The notes beneath the pieces were generated by a model. That model worked only from the letters and a program-made list of their open reading frames with translations, ran no database searches and was not told the DNA's origin. From an uncultured Bacteroidales bacterium (lineage in GTDB: Bacteria > Bacteroidota > Bacteroidia > Bacteroidales > Paludibacteraceae), in NCBI GenBank assembly GCA_902792535.1, contig CADAZU010000002.1, positions 1-64,000 of the forward strand: a stretch of DNA of 64,000 bases. Direction: 5' to 3'. Positions within the stretch are counted from its first letter, which is position 1. The number at the start of each line of letters is the position of its first letter. Shown one piece after another: positions 16,867-25,648 of this stretch. The position numbers were made by a program, and so were the translations under genes.

Positions 16867-17874
16867 ATGGGAAGTGAAGTTTACCACATACCGGCGATGC
16901 TGAAAGAGACGATTGAGGGCTTGGCAATCAAGCCCGGGGGCGTGTATGTGGATGTCACTTTCGGGGGAGGAGGACATAGCAGGGCTATTCTGGAGAGGAT
17001 GGCAAACCCCACCCCAGCCCTCCCCTCAAGGGAGGGAGGAAAGCTTTACTCATTTGATCAGGATATAGAGGCATTCAACAATTCACAATCGGAAGATGGT
17101 GATGAGGGATTTGTCAATAATCCGAATTGGACGTTTGTGCATAGCAATTTCCGGTATCTGAAGAACTGGATGGATTATTACGGGGTGAAAGAGATAGACG
17201 GATTGCTGGCGGATTTAGGAGTCAGTTTCCACCATTTCGACTGCCCGGAGAGAGGATTCAGTTTCCGTTTCAGCGCGCCGCTGGACATGCGGATGAACCA
17301 GACTGCAAAACGGACTGCGGCAGATATTATCAATAGTTACAGCGAGGAAGAGTTGGCGCGGATCTTCTGGCTTTACGGCGAGATGAAGAACGGGAGAGGC
17401 ATCGCAAGGAATATATGCAAGGCTCGTTCTCAAAAGCCGATTTTACGGACAGAGGAGCTGATCAACGCCGCGCTACACATCCAGATAAATCCGCCATGTA
17501 TGGCGGATACAAAGGAAATGGAGATCCCGGCGCAGTACAAGAAGGATCTGGCAAGGCTGTTTCAGGCGCTGCGGATCGAGGTGAACGATGAGATGGGAGC
17601 ATTGCGGGAGATGCTGGTAGCCGCACGGGATCTGCTGAAACCCGGCGGAAGGATTGCGATACTGACGTATCACTCGCTGGAGGACCGACTGGTGAAGAAT
17701 TTTCTGCGGAGCGGAAACTTGGAAGGGACGATAGAAAAAGACTTTTACGGGAACGCGATTACTCCGTTTGATGTCATCGAGAAAGGGCGAGTAGCCAGCG
17801 AGGATGAAGTAGAACGGAACCCGCGTAGCCGGAGTGCCAAATTACGAGTAGCAGAGCGTAAGGCGAAGCCCTAA
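16867..17874 (+). CDS. rsmH: 16S rRNA (cytosine-1402-N4)-methyltransferase RsmH
   Basis: 335 aa from ATG 16867, matching the family start (YHIPAMLKETIEGL); a TTG at 16840 would add an atypical extension. SAM-binding motif VDVTFGGGGHS lies near residue 38, and LADLGVSFHHFD with FSFRFSAPLDMRMN follows. C-terminal motifs are AILTYHSLEDRLVKNF and NPRSRSAKLRVAE. It N4-methylates C1402 of 16S rRNA. An extra peptide NPTPALPSREGG at about residues 47-58 is encoded by a G/C-rich palindromic repeat and interrupts an otherwise conserved region. A 148-bp gap without recognisable genes separates it from mraZ. Confidence 0.95.
   Translation: MGSEVYHIPAMLKETIEGLAIKPGGVYVDVTFGGGGHSRAILERMANPTPALPSREGGKLYSFDQDIEAFNNSQSEDGDEGFVNNPNWTFVHSNFRYLKNWMDYYGVKEIDGLLADLGVSFHHFDCPERGFSFRFSAPLDMRMNQTAKRTAADIINSYSEEELARIFWLYGEMKNGRGIARNICKARSQKPILRTEELINAALHIQINPPCMADTKEMEIPAQYKKDLARLFQALRIEVNDEMGALREMLVAARDLLKPGGRIAILTYHSLEDRLVKNFLRSGNLEGTIEKDFYGNAITPFDVIEKGRVASEDEVERNPRSRSAKLRVAERKAKP
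17004..17043. repeat. G/C-rich palindromic repeat inserted in frame in rsmH
   Basis: The segment contains CCCTCCCCTCAAGGGAGGG, a near-palindrome, and is translated as NPTPALPSREGG. The CCCCTCAAGGGAGGGG core also occurs in the intergenic repeats near 46495 and 56957. Confidence 0.8.
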
Positions 17875-18009
17875 AGCCATTCGGATAGCGTTTATACTCT
17901 TCGGAGTAACTCGCCCCCTGCTCGACGAGTTTTGGCGTACCCATTCGCCAAAACACGCCTCCGAGAGAGTATAAACTGATCTTCCGCCAAAGGCGGAGGG
18001 CTTCGAATG
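17865..18009. repeat. Large nested inverted repeat between rsmH and ftsL
   Basis: Three nested inverted pairs are visible: GAAGCCCT (17865-17872) with AGGGCTTC (17997-18004), GTTTATACTC (17890-17899) with GAGTATAAAC (17967-17976), and TTTTGGCG (17930-17937) with CGCCAAAA (17946-17953). CATTCG/CGAATG adds to the outer arm. The transcript could fold into a long branched stem. It fills almost the whole rsmH-ftsL gap. Confidence 0.75.
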
Positions 18010-18050
18010 AAAACAAATAGCGACTCATAAATTGAGCAAAGATAAAAAAG

Positions 18051-18377
18051 ATGGCAGATGCGCATGACATACAGAGTTGGCTGAACGGAGACAAACTCCG
18101 GAGCCGGAAAATCAGAGAACAATATCCTCTGATCGGGCTGATTGTTGCGCTGCTGTTTCTCTATATTCTGACCGGGTACCAAGCCGGCAAACAACAACAC
18201 CGGTTGACGGACACCAAGAAAGAAATGCTGGACGCCAAATTCCGATACATGACCATCAGCGCACAGCTGACCAACACGACGCGTCAGTCGCAGATCATTC
18301 AGGCGCTGCGCGAAAACGGCAGCAGCCTGCAAGAAAATACCAAACCACCAACCAAAATCCTTAACTATTATGAGTGA
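18051..18377 (+). CDS. ftsL: FtsL-like cell division protein
   Basis: 108 aa with one transmembrane helix (about residues 27-43, LIGLIVALLFLYILTGY) and a following periplasmic coiled-coil segment (HRLTDTKKEMLDAKFRYMTISAQLT). This is the bitopic architecture of FtsL, which links FtsB/FtsQ and activates FtsWI at the septum. Identification rests on size, topology and place between rsmH and ftsI, since FtsL sequences diverge strongly. The stop overlaps the ftsI start by 8 bp. Confidence 0.82.
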   Translation: MADAHDIQSWLNGDKLRSRKIREQYPLIGLIVALLFLYILTGYQAGKQQHRLTDTKKEMLDAKFRYMTISAQLTNTTRQSQIIQALRENGSSLQENTKPPTKILNYYE

Positions 18378-20163
18378 CGAACAACGAAACACGGTATGGC
18401 GATTCGCCATCATTTTCACGATCATTACCCTGGGTTTCATCGCCGTATTGGGTAAAATCATTTACATTCAGTCCGTGGAACGGGACGAATGGCTGAAAGT
18501 AGCGGAGAAACAAGTGCCGACGCTGAAGCCGATTGCTGCGACGAGGGGTAATATTCTGGATTGCAACGGGCGTCTGCTGGCAAGCAGTATGCCGCAGTAT
18601 TATATTTATATGGATACGCGCGTGCCCGCGTTGCACGAGAAAAAAGGCGAACTTTTTTACGCGCATATAGACACGCTGGCGCTGGATTTGGCGAATATAA
18701 TAGGCGATCGCAGTCAGGCGGAGTATAAAACGCGTATCGTCAATGCTTACCGCAAAGGCGAGAAACGGCTTCGCGTTTGCGAGCACCGGATCAATTACCT
18801 GCAGCGGCAGGAGCTGGAGCAGAACACGCTGATCAAAAAAGGCAAATACAAAAGCGGTATTTTCTTTGAGGACCAACACCGGCGGATCAAGCCTTACGGC
18901 GTTCTGGCAAGCCGCACGATCGGCAGTATCTACGGCGAAGGCGGAGGCGGCAACTCGGGACTGGAGAAGCGTTTCGACCAAGAGTTGCGTGGCGAAGACG
19001 GCATGAGCAGTATTCAGAAAATAGGCGGTCGGTACGAGTCGGTGACCGTGGAAGAAGCCAAAGACGGAATGGATGTGGTGACCACGATTGACGCGAATCT
19101 GCAAGACATCGTAGAGAATGCGCTGCTGGTAAAGACTGCGGAGCGCAATGCCAAATGGGGCTGCTGCATACTGATGGAGACGCAGACCGGCTATATCCGC
19201 GCGATTGCGAACCTCGACCGTTCGGAAGACGGACAATACTACGAGGCGCAGAACCACGCCGTGCAACGCGTAGAGCCGGGTTCGACGTTCAAGACGATTG
19301 CGCTGGTTGCGGCGCTGGACGACGGCAAGATCAAGATCAGCGACACGGTGAGTGTGAGCCGGCAACCATGGCAGTATTTCACAGTCAAACATACCGACGC
19401 CCACCCGATGGACACCCTGCTGACCGTACGATCGGCATTGGCTGTTTCAAGTAATATCGCGCTGGCGAAACTGATCACCCGGAGTTACGAAGGGTCAGCG
19501 AAGAAATTCGTTCGTCGGATCGAGCGGATGGGTCTGATGGACAGCGTGTATTGCGAGATCCCGGGCGCAGACAAAGTGCGGATCGACGTGCCGAAAGACA
19601 CGGTGACGCTGAGCAAGATGAGTTACGGCTACTCGGTGGAGATGAGCCCGATGCAGATTCTGATGTTCTACAACGCGATCGCCAACAACGGCAGAATGAT
19701 GCGTCCGATGTTAGTGACCGCCATTCAGCAGAACGGCGAGATCGAGAAGAGTTTCAAGCCGGAAGTGGTCAAATCGTCCATCTGCGGCAAGCGGACGATC
19801 GAGGACATCAAAGGGGCGCTGCATGACGTGGTGTGGGACAATCATTTAGGAACCGCTGCCGCCAGACTATGGAGCCGCAAAGCGCAGAGCAATCTGGTTT
19901 CGATCGCCGGCAAGACCGGAACGGCGCAGCTGATCATTCCCGGACACGGCTACTCGGGCAGACACCACCGAATGACGTTTGTGGGTTATTTCCCGGAGGA
20001 GAACCCGCGATACACCTGTATCTGCATGATCGAGGATCCGCAATACCCGTACGACGCGGGTATGGACTGCGGCTCGACGGTGCGCGTGATAGCCGAAAAG
20101 ACGATGGCTTACACGGGATGCTATGTTTATAAAGAAGGAGAAAAGAAATTAGAAAAGAGATGA
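18370..20163 (+). CDS. ftsI: Septal peptidoglycan transpeptidase FtsI (PBP3-type)
   Basis: 597 aa class B penicillin-binding protein. An N-terminal transmembrane anchor (about residues 11-32) is followed by the dimerisation domain and the transpeptidase domain. Active-site motifs are all present: STFK in VEPGSTFKTIALVAALDDG, SSN in ALAVSSNIALAK, and KTG in IAGKTGTAQ. It cross-links septal peptidoglycan together with FtsW. It overlaps ftsL at its start and murE at its end (ATGA at 20160). No C-terminal PASTA domains are seen. Confidence 0.96.
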   Translation: MSDEQRNTVWRFAIIFTIITLGFIAVLGKIIYIQSVERDEWLKVAEKQVPTLKPIAATRGNILDCNGRLLASSMPQYYIYMDTRVPALHEKKGELFYAHIDTLALDLANIIGDRSQAEYKTRIVNAYRKGEKRLRVCEHRINYLQRQELEQNTLIKKGKYKSGIFFEDQHRRIKPYGVLASRTIGSIYGEGGGGNSGLEKRFDQELRGEDGMSSIQKIGGRYESVTVEEAKDGMDVVTTIDANLQDIVENALLVKTAERNAKWGCCILMETQTGYIRAIANLDRSEDGQYYEAQNHAVQRVEPGSTFKTIALVAALDDGKIKISDTVSVSRQPWQYFTVKHTDAHPMDTLLTVRSALAVSSNIALAKLITRSYEGSAKKFVRRIERMGLMDSVYCEIPGADKVRIDVPKDTVTLSKMSYGYSVEMSPMQILMFYNAIANNGRMMRPMLVTAIQQNGEIEKSFKPEVVKSSICGKRTIEDIKGALHDVVWDNHLGTAAARLWSRKAQSNLVSIAGKTGTAQLIIPGHGYSGRHHRMTFVGYFPEENPRYTCICMIEDPQYPYDAGMDCGSTVRVIAEKTMAYTGCYVYKEGEKKLEKR

Positions 20164-21659
20164 TACTCAACGAATTACTATCGGTGATCAAGCCGCTGGA
20201 GGTGGTAGGACCGACAGACGTAGAAGTGAACGGTTTGCATTTTGACAGCCGCAAAATCAACAAAGGCGATGTCTTTGTTGCGCAGGTGGGCACAGCAGTA
20301 GATGGACACACGTTCATTGATGGTTGTGTCGCCAAAGGCGCAAGTGCCATTGTCCTCTCCAAAAGAGAGTACATGGCAGATGTACAAAGGGACAATGTAC
20401 AATGTACAAAGAGCGACACGACCTATATTCTCGTGGAGAACACGGACAAGGCGCTGGGACTGATGGCGAGCAAATGGTTCGGCGAGCCGAGCAAGCAACT
20501 GACGCTGGTAGGCGTGACCGGAACGAACGGCAAGACGACCATCGCCACCTTATTATATAAACTCGTGCGCGCGATGGGACACAAGGCCGGTCTGCTGTCC
20601 ACCGTGGTCAATTATATCGAGGACGAAGCCGTTCCTGCGACGCACACGACGCCGGACGCGATCGAGTTGAACGGTCTGTTGCGACGCATGGTGGATGCCG
20701 GATGTGAGTACGCATTCATGGAGGTTTCCTCGCACGCCATCGCGCAGGAGCGTATCGCCGGACTGGATTTCGACGGCGCGCTGTTTACCAACCTCACGCG
20801 GGATCACATCGACTACCACAAGACCTTTGACAACTACCGCGACACGAAGAAACGGCTGTTCGACGGACTGAAGAAGAGTGCGTTCGCCGTGACCAACAAA
20901 GACGACAAGAACGGACTCGTCATGACGCAAAACTGCAAGGCAACCGTACATACCTACTCCACCCGTTCGCTGGCGGATTACAAGGCGCAGATCTTGGAAG
21001 AAGGGTTCGAAGGTATGATGCTGAATATCAACGGGAAAGAGGTGTTTGTACCGCTGGTAGGACGATTCAATGTAAGCAACCTGCTCTGTATCTACGGCGC
21101 GGCGCTGTGTCTCGGTTTTGAGGAGCTGGAGGTGCTGCGGGTTATGAGTACGCTGAAGCCCGTGAACGGACGATTCGAGACCATCCGCAGCCCCAAAGGC
21201 TGGACCGCGATCGTGGACTACGCCCACACGCCGGACGCTGTGGAGAACGTGATCCAGACGATCAGGGAGATCATTGGAAGTGACAAAGGGACCAAGGACC
21301 AAGGACCAAGGAAACTGATCACCGTGGTAGGTTGCGGGGGAAATCGGGACAAAGGCAAACGCCCGATGATGGCGCAGATCGCCAAGAAAGGCAGCGAGCA
21401 ACTGATTCTAACGAGCGACAACCCGCGTGACGAAGAGCCGGCTGACATTCTGAACGATATGAAAGCCGGTTTGACGGAAGAAGAGCTTCGGAACACGCTG
21501 GTGATCGAAGACCGCGAGGCGGCAATCCAGACGGCCTGCACGCTGGCGCAGAGCGGAGATGTGATTTTGGTTGCCGGCAAAGGACACGAGGACTACCAGA
21601 TCATCAAAGGCGTCAAACACCATTTTGACGATCATGAGATTGTGAGAAGATATTTGTGA
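20160..21659 (+). CDS. murE: UDP-MurNAc-L-Ala-D-Glu:meso-diaminopimelate ligase MurE
   Basis: 499 aa Mur ligase. ATP-binding loop GVTGTNGKTTIATLL (about residues 119-133), the central domain HTTPDAIELNGLL and the C-terminal VDYAHTPDA and TVVGCGGNRDKGKRP are typical. DNPRDEEP contains DNPR, the signature for meso-diaminopimelate as third residue. Two short tandem-repeat tracts sit in frame: at 20379-20410 (YMADVQRDNVQCTKSD, first domain) and 21284-21312 (SDKGTKDQGPRK, before the GCGGNRDKGK loop). Both lengthen surface loops and look like repeat insertions. Confidence 0.96.
   Translation: MILNELLSVIKPLEVVGPTDVEVNGLHFDSRKINKGDVFVAQVGTAVDGHTFIDGCVAKGASAIVLSKREYMADVQRDNVQCTKSDTTYILVENTDKALGLMASKWFGEPSKQLTLVGVTGTNGKTTIATLLYKLVRAMGHKAGLLSTVVNYIEDEAVPATHTTPDAIELNGLLRRMVDAGCEYAFMEVSSHAIAQERIAGLDFDGALFTNLTRDHIDYHKTFDNYRDTKKRLFDGLKKSAFAVTNKDDKNGLVMTQNCKATVHTYSTRSLADYKAQILEEGFEGMMLNINGKEVFVPLVGRFNVSNLLCIYGAALCLGFEELEVLRVMSTLKPVNGRFETIRSPKGWTAIVDYAHTPDAVENVIQTIREIIGSDKGTKDQGPRKLITVVGCGGNRDKGKRPMMAQIAKKGSEQLILTSDNPRDEEPADILNDMKAGLTEEELRNTLVIEDREAAIQTACTLAQSGDVILVAGKGHEDYQIIKGVKHHFDDHEIVRRYL
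20379..20410. repeat. In-frame short tandem repeat (TGTACAA units) in murE
   Basis: TGTACAAAGGGACAATGTACAATGTACAAAG: three TGTACAA units at uneven spacing inside the first domain of murE. Confidence 0.7.
21284..21312. repeat. In-frame short tandem repeat (GGACCAA units) in murE
   Basis: GGACCAA repeats three times in a row at 7-bp period. It encodes a charged loop, GTKDQGPRK. Confidence 0.75.
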
Positions 21660-21706
21660 TTTGACATTTGACATTTGACATTTGACATTTGAGATTTGAC
21701 ATTTGA
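21660..21706. repeat. Tandem repeat TTTGACA between murE and mraY
   Basis: About six 7-bp TTTGACA/TTTGAGA units fill the gap between the murE stop and mraY. Each contains TTTG, but no TAnnTTTG box follows at the right spacing, so I do not call promoters here. Confidence 0.85.
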
Positions 21707-21712
21707 AATTTT

Positions 21713-22984
21713 ATGTTATATTCATTATTTACCCATTTTAACGAAGTATTAGGTGCGCGACTGTTCACCTATATATCCTTCCGCGCCATCACGGCAGGTA
21801 TTTTAGGTCTGCTGATCAGTATATGGTTCGGCAACTGGTTTATCAACTACATGAAGCGTCACAAGATCAGCGAGACGCAGCGGGACGAGAAAACCGACCC
21901 GTTCAATGTGGGCAAGAAAGGCGTGCCGACGATGGGTGGTCTGATCGTCATTGCGGCGATCTTGGTTCCCTGTCTGCTGCTGGGCAAACTGAGCAACGTC
22001 TATATGATTCTGATGCTCGTCACAACCCTGCTGATGGGTGCGCTGGGCTTCGCGGACGACTATATCAAGACCTTCCGGAAGAACAAAGACGGTCTGAACG
22101 GATGGGTGAAGATCGGCGGGCAAGTGACGCTGGGTCTGATCGTAGGTCTGACGCTGCGTTTTTGTCCGGCGGTGAGCATGAACGAGGTGGTCACCAGCCA
22201 TATTGAGAACAATGTGGTGGTGGTCGAGAAGACGCCGGAGATCAAGTCCACCCAGACGACCATTCCGTTTGTCAAACATCATAACTTCAACTACGCCGAC
22301 CTGTTTAGTTGGACGGGTGATAACAACAAATACCGCTTCGGCTGGATCTTCTTTGTGCTGCTGACGGTGTTTGTGGTAGCAGCTGTGTCCAACGGCGCGA
22401 ACCTGAACGACGGAATGGACGGCATGTGCGCCGGCAACTCGGCTATTATTGGCGTGGCGCTGCTGATCCTCGCCTACACCTCCGGTAGTGTCGTTTGGGC
22501 GGAGTATTTCGACGTGATGTATATTCCCGGCTCCGAAGAACTGGTGGTCTTCATGGCTTCGTTCGTCGGTGCGCTGGTGGGTTACCTGTGGTTCAACGGT
22601 TTCCCGGCACAAGTCTTTCTGGGCGACACCGGAAGCCTCACGGTAGGCGGTATCATCGGTGTGTGCGCTATGGTGATTCACAAGGAACTGATGGTGCCTG
22701 TGCTGTGCGGAATTTTCCTGATGGAGAGCGTATCTGTCATCCTGCAGACGCAGGTCTATAAGTTCTATAAGAAACGCGGACAACATGTGCGGATCTGGAA
22801 ACGGACGCCGCTGCATGACCATTTCCGCACCTCGGTGGAGCAAGTGCTGAAGAACGATCCGACCTGCTCAATCGTCTTCAAAGGCAGCCAAAATCTGCAC
22901 CATGAGACCAAGATCGTGTTGCGGTTCTGCATCGTGACGCTGATCTTGGCTGCCATCACGATATTAACATTGAAAATCAGATAA
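21713..22984 (+). CDS. mraY: Phospho-MurNAc-pentapeptide transferase MraY
   Basis: 423 aa polytopic membrane enzyme that transfers phospho-MurNAc-pentapeptide to undecaprenyl phosphate, forming lipid I. Signatures: KKGVPTMGGLIVIAAI (about 60-80), GFADDYIKTFRKNKDGLNG with the Asp pair, ANLNDGMDGMCAGNSAI and FLGDTGSLTVGG. Near the C-terminus, FYKKRGQHVRIWKRTPLHDHF carries the conserved His motif. An insert of about 60 residues after the fifth helix (MNEVVTSHIENNVVVVE...) is common in Bacteroidetes MraY. The ATG follows the tandem repeat; only 2 bp separate its stop from murD. Confidence 0.96.
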   Translation: MLYSLFTHFNEVLGARLFTYISFRAITAGILGLLISIWFGNWFINYMKRHKISETQRDEKTDPFNVGKKGVPTMGGLIVIAAILVPCLLLGKLSNVYMILMLVTTLLMGALGFADDYIKTFRKNKDGLNGWVKIGGQVTLGLIVGLTLRFCPAVSMNEVVTSHIENNVVVVEKTPEIKSTQTTIPFVKHHNFNYADLFSWTGDNNKYRFGWIFFVLLTVFVVAAVSNGANLNDGMDGMCAGNSAIIGVALLILAYTSGSVVWAEYFDVMYIPGSEELVVFMASFVGALVGYLWFNGFPAQVFLGDTGSLTVGGIIGVCAMVIHKELMVPVLCGIFLMESVSVILQTQVYKFYKKRGQHVRIWKRTPLHDHFRTSVEQVLKNDPTCSIVFKGSQNLHHETKIVLRFCIVTLILAAITILTLKIR

Positions 22985-22986
22985 TT

Positions 22987-24300
22987 ATGGCAAAGCGAAT
23001 CGTAGTATTAGGAGCCGGTGAGAGTGGAAGCGGAGCGGCTATTCTTGCCAAGGAGAAAGGTTTTGACGTGTTTGTGAGCGACTGCGGAACGATCAGCGAA
23101 CCGTATCGCGCATTGCTGGACCAGAACGGCGTCCAATGGGAAGACGGAAAGCACAGCGAGGAGTTGATTCTCAATGCCGACGAAGTGATCAAATCGCCGG
23201 GTATTCCGTTGACGGCACCGCTGATTCAGAAACTGCAAGCGCAAGGCACACCGATCATCAGCGAGATCGAGTTTGCTGCGCGCTATACGAACGCCAAAAT
23301 GATCTGTATCACCGGTTCGAACGGCAAGACCACCACCACTTCGTTGATTTTCTATATCTTGAAGCAAGCGGGTCTGAATGTCGGTCTGGCGGGCAATATT
23401 GGCAATTCACTCGCGCTACAGGTGGCGCATGAGAACCATGATTATTACGTGATCGAACTCAGCTCGTTCCAGTTGGATAACATGTATGATTTCAAAGCGG
23501 ATATTGCCATCTTGCTGAATATCACGCCCGACCATCTGGACCGATATGACTACCAATTCCAGAACTACGTGGACGCCAAATTCCGCATCACCCGCAACCA
23601 GACCAAAGAGGACAGTTTCATCTACTGGGCGGAGGATCCGGTGATCGACCGGTGTCTCCGGACACTCCGAGTTAATGCGACGCTTTATCCGTACGGTTTC
23701 ACCCAACCGAACCCGCTGCCGGTGGGCGAAGACGAACTGGCACTGAAAGGACGGCATAATGTGCTGAACTCGATGGCGGCAACGATCGCAGCCAACGTAG
23801 TGGGTATCAAGAAAGAAGTCATCCGCGAGAGCCTGATGACTTTCCAAGGCGTGGAGCACCGCCTGCAATACGTGGCTACCGTCCGCGGCGTGAGATATAT
23901 CAACGACAGCAAGGCGACGAATGTCAACTCCTGCTGGTACGCGCTCGAATCCATGACCACGCCGACCGTGCTCATCCTCGGCGGAAAGGACAAAGGCAAT
24001 GATTATTCCGAGATCGACGAACTGGTGAAGCAGAAATGCCACACACTCATCTTCATGGGGTTGCATAACGAGAAACTGAGGGAGCATTTCGGAAAATTAG
24101 TCGAAAGTCAAAAGTCGAAAGTCGAAAGCCCCATTCAGATCATCGACACCGACAACCTGCACGATGCCGTGCAAGCGGCATACCATGCTGCCAAAGAGGG
24201 CGACACGGTGCTGCTGAGCCCCTGCTGCGCCAGCTTCGACCTCTTCAAGAGCTACGAGGACCGCGGCGAACAATTCATGAAAGCCGTGAGAGAACTCTAG
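22987..24300 (+). CDS. murD: UDP-N-acetylmuramoylalanine-D-glutamate ligase MurD
   Basis: 437 aa Mur ligase adding D-Glu. The N-terminal Rossmann motif is VVLGAGESGSGAA. The ATP loop is ITGSNGKTTTTSLI (about 109-122), followed by AGNIGNSLA and LNITPDHLDRY. C-terminal GVEHRLQYVATVRGVRYINDSKATN and LLSPCCASFDLFKSYEDRGEQF are highly characteristic. A short GTCGAAA tandem tract (24100-24128) inserts VESQKSKVES into a loop of the last domain. Catalytic residues are unaffected. Confidence 0.97.
   Translation: MAKRIVVLGAGESGSGAAILAKEKGFDVFVSDCGTISEPYRALLDQNGVQWEDGKHSEELILNADEVIKSPGIPLTAPLIQKLQAQGTPIISEIEFAARYTNAKMICITGSNGKTTTTSLIFYILKQAGLNVGLAGNIGNSLALQVAHENHDYYVIELSSFQLDNMYDFKADIAILLNITPDHLDRYDYQFQNYVDAKFRITRNQTKEDSFIYWAEDPVIDRCLRTLRVNATLYPYGFTQPNPLPVGEDELALKGRHNVLNSMAATIAANVVGIKKEVIRESLMTFQGVEHRLQYVATVRGVRYINDSKATNVNSCWYALESMTTPTVLILGGKDKGNDYSEIDELVKQKCHTLIFMGLHNEKLREHFGKLVESQKSKVESPIQIIDTDNLHDAVQAAYHAAKEGDTVLLSPCCASFDLFKSYEDRGEQFMKAVREL
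24100..24128. repeat. In-frame tandem repeat (GTCGAAA units) in murD
   Basis: Four imperfect 7-bp units (GTCGAAA/GTCAAAA) encode VESQKSKVES. Same class as the other short-period repeats. Confidence 0.75.
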
Positions 24301-24335
24301 AACCCTAGTACCCTAGGACCCTAGTATCCTAGTTA
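24298..24335. repeat. Tandem repeat with CTAG units between murD and ftsW
   Basis: CCCTAGTA/CCCTAGGA-type 9-10 bp units carry five CTAG tetranucleotides within 38 bp, starting at the murD stop codon (CTCTAGAA). CTAG is usually rare in bacterial DNA, so the cluster is striking. Confidence 0.8.
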
Positions 24336-24365
24336 AAATCACAAAAACCTAAACACCAAACAAGT

Positions 24366-25601
24366 ATGAAAAAATTTGATTTAACCAACATCGACCGCAC
24401 GTTTTGGGGACTGTTTCTGACCCTCATCGTCGTTGCTATCATCGCGCTGTTTTCAGCGTCATCTACCCTCGTGTACATGCACCACTCTGCCCTCGGTCCG
24501 ATCGGGCAGCAGATGTTTTTCATTGTGCTGGGTATCATTGCCGCTTTCGGCATCCAGTATATACCTTCTTACTGGGTGCGTTTCGGCGGCTATATCTTAT
24601 TGGCAATCAGTACGTTGCTGGTTTATTCAACGATGATTCCGGGTAACCCGCTGGTGGTCACTATCAACGGTGCTGCACGGTGGGTGCGTATAGCCGGAAT
24701 CACGTTCCAACCCTCCGAACTGGCGAAACTGAGTCTCATCATCGTGGTGGCAGACCAGTTGGCTCGCATCCATACGGAGGACGACAAACGCAAGTATTTC
24801 TTCCGCACACTTATCATCGCAGCGGCTGTGATGTTGCCGATCATGGTGTCCAACCTCTCCACCGCGGTGCTGGTGGGACTCATCATTTTCTGCCTCTGGA
24901 TCCTCGCGCGTATTCCGTGGAAATACACCCTTTCGGTGGTCGGCATTGCCGTGGTGGCACTCGGGCTGGGATATGCCATCGTGGAGTTCGCTTTTGTCCG
25001 TCCGGGCAGACAGATGCACGGTCCCTTCAAACGCGCTACGACCTGGGTGAGCCGTATTGACCGACATTTTGAGCACGACGGAGCCTCCAAATACGTGCTG
25101 ACGGACGAAAATATACAAGAGGTCTATGCCTCGGTGGCGATTGCCCGCGGTGGCACTTCGCCCGTAGGAGTTCTGCCCGGAAACAGCAAGGAACGCGACT
25201 ACCTGCCGTTGGCTTTTGCGGACTATATTTTTGCTATTATTGTGGAGGAAAGTGGCGTGATCGGAGCGGCGTTCCTGATCTTCATTTATCTGGCTATTCT
25301 CTTCCGCGCCTGCAATGTCTCCAGCCGCTATTCGGACATGCCGGCAATGCTGATGACGATGGGTCTGGCGCTCATGATCACCTGCCAGGCACTCATCTCC
25401 ATGCTGGTGGCGGTGGGCTTGGGTCCGGTCACGGGACAGCCCCTTCCGCTCATCTCCAGAGGCGGTACTTCGGTGCTCATCACGTCCGTCTATTTCGGCA
25501 TCATGATGGGCGTCAGCCGCGAGCAAAAAGCCCTGCGCGAGCGCGTACAAGAGACCATCGAGGAGAGCCAAGAAGAAGCACCAATTGTAAATTTGGAATA
25601 A
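24366..25601 (+). CDS. ftsW: Septal peptidoglycan glycosyltransferase FtsW
   Basis: 411 aa SEDS-family integral membrane protein with about ten helices. It polymerises lipid II at the septum with FtsI. Motifs: GGAARWVR-like NGAARWVRIAGITFQPSELAKLS (about 99-121), YLPLAFADYIFAIIVEESGVIG with the catalytic-loop Asp, and the C-terminal GQPLPLISRGGTSVL. The start is the first ATG after the CTAG repeat. Next downstream is the inserted DUF559 cassette rather than murG directly. Confidence 0.95.
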   Translation: MKKFDLTNIDRTFWGLFLTLIVVAIIALFSASSTLVYMHHSALGPIGQQMFFIVLGIIAAFGIQYIPSYWVRFGGYILLAISTLLVYSTMIPGNPLVVTINGAARWVRIAGITFQPSELAKLSLIIVVADQLARIHTEDDKRKYFFRTLIIAAAVMLPIMVSNLSTAVLVGLIIFCLWILARIPWKYTLSVVGIAVVALGLGYAIVEFAFVRPGRQMHGPFKRATTWVSRIDRHFEHDGASKYVLTDENIQEVYASVAIARGGTSPVGVLPGNSKERDYLPLAFADYIFAIIVEESGVIGAAFLIFIYLAILFRACNVSSRYSDMPAMLMTMGLALMITCQALISMLVAVGLGPVTGQPLPLISRGGTSVLITSVYFGIMMGVSREQKALRERVQETIEESQEEAPIVNLE

Positions 25602-25602
25602 A

Positions 25603-25635
25603 GGCCCCACCCGACCTCCCCATGAAGGGGAGGAG
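25603..25635 (+). repeat. Left inverted repeat of the DUF559 cassette
   Basis: GGCCCCACCCGACCTCCCC followed by ATGAAGGGGAGGAG. The core CTCCCCATGAAGGGGAG is itself near-palindromic. Confidence 0.75.
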
Positions 25636-25648
25636 AAAATATACTAAC

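Noticed and set aside
21660-21706. Multiple promoters suggested by repeated TTTG
   Set aside because: No TAnnTTTG box at the needed spacing; it is a tandem repeat.
21803-22843. 346-codon minus-strand frame, and similar ones opposite murE, murD, ftsW and ftsI
   Set aside because: All are antisense to well-identified dcw genes and have unnatural composition (His/Gln/Arg-rich).
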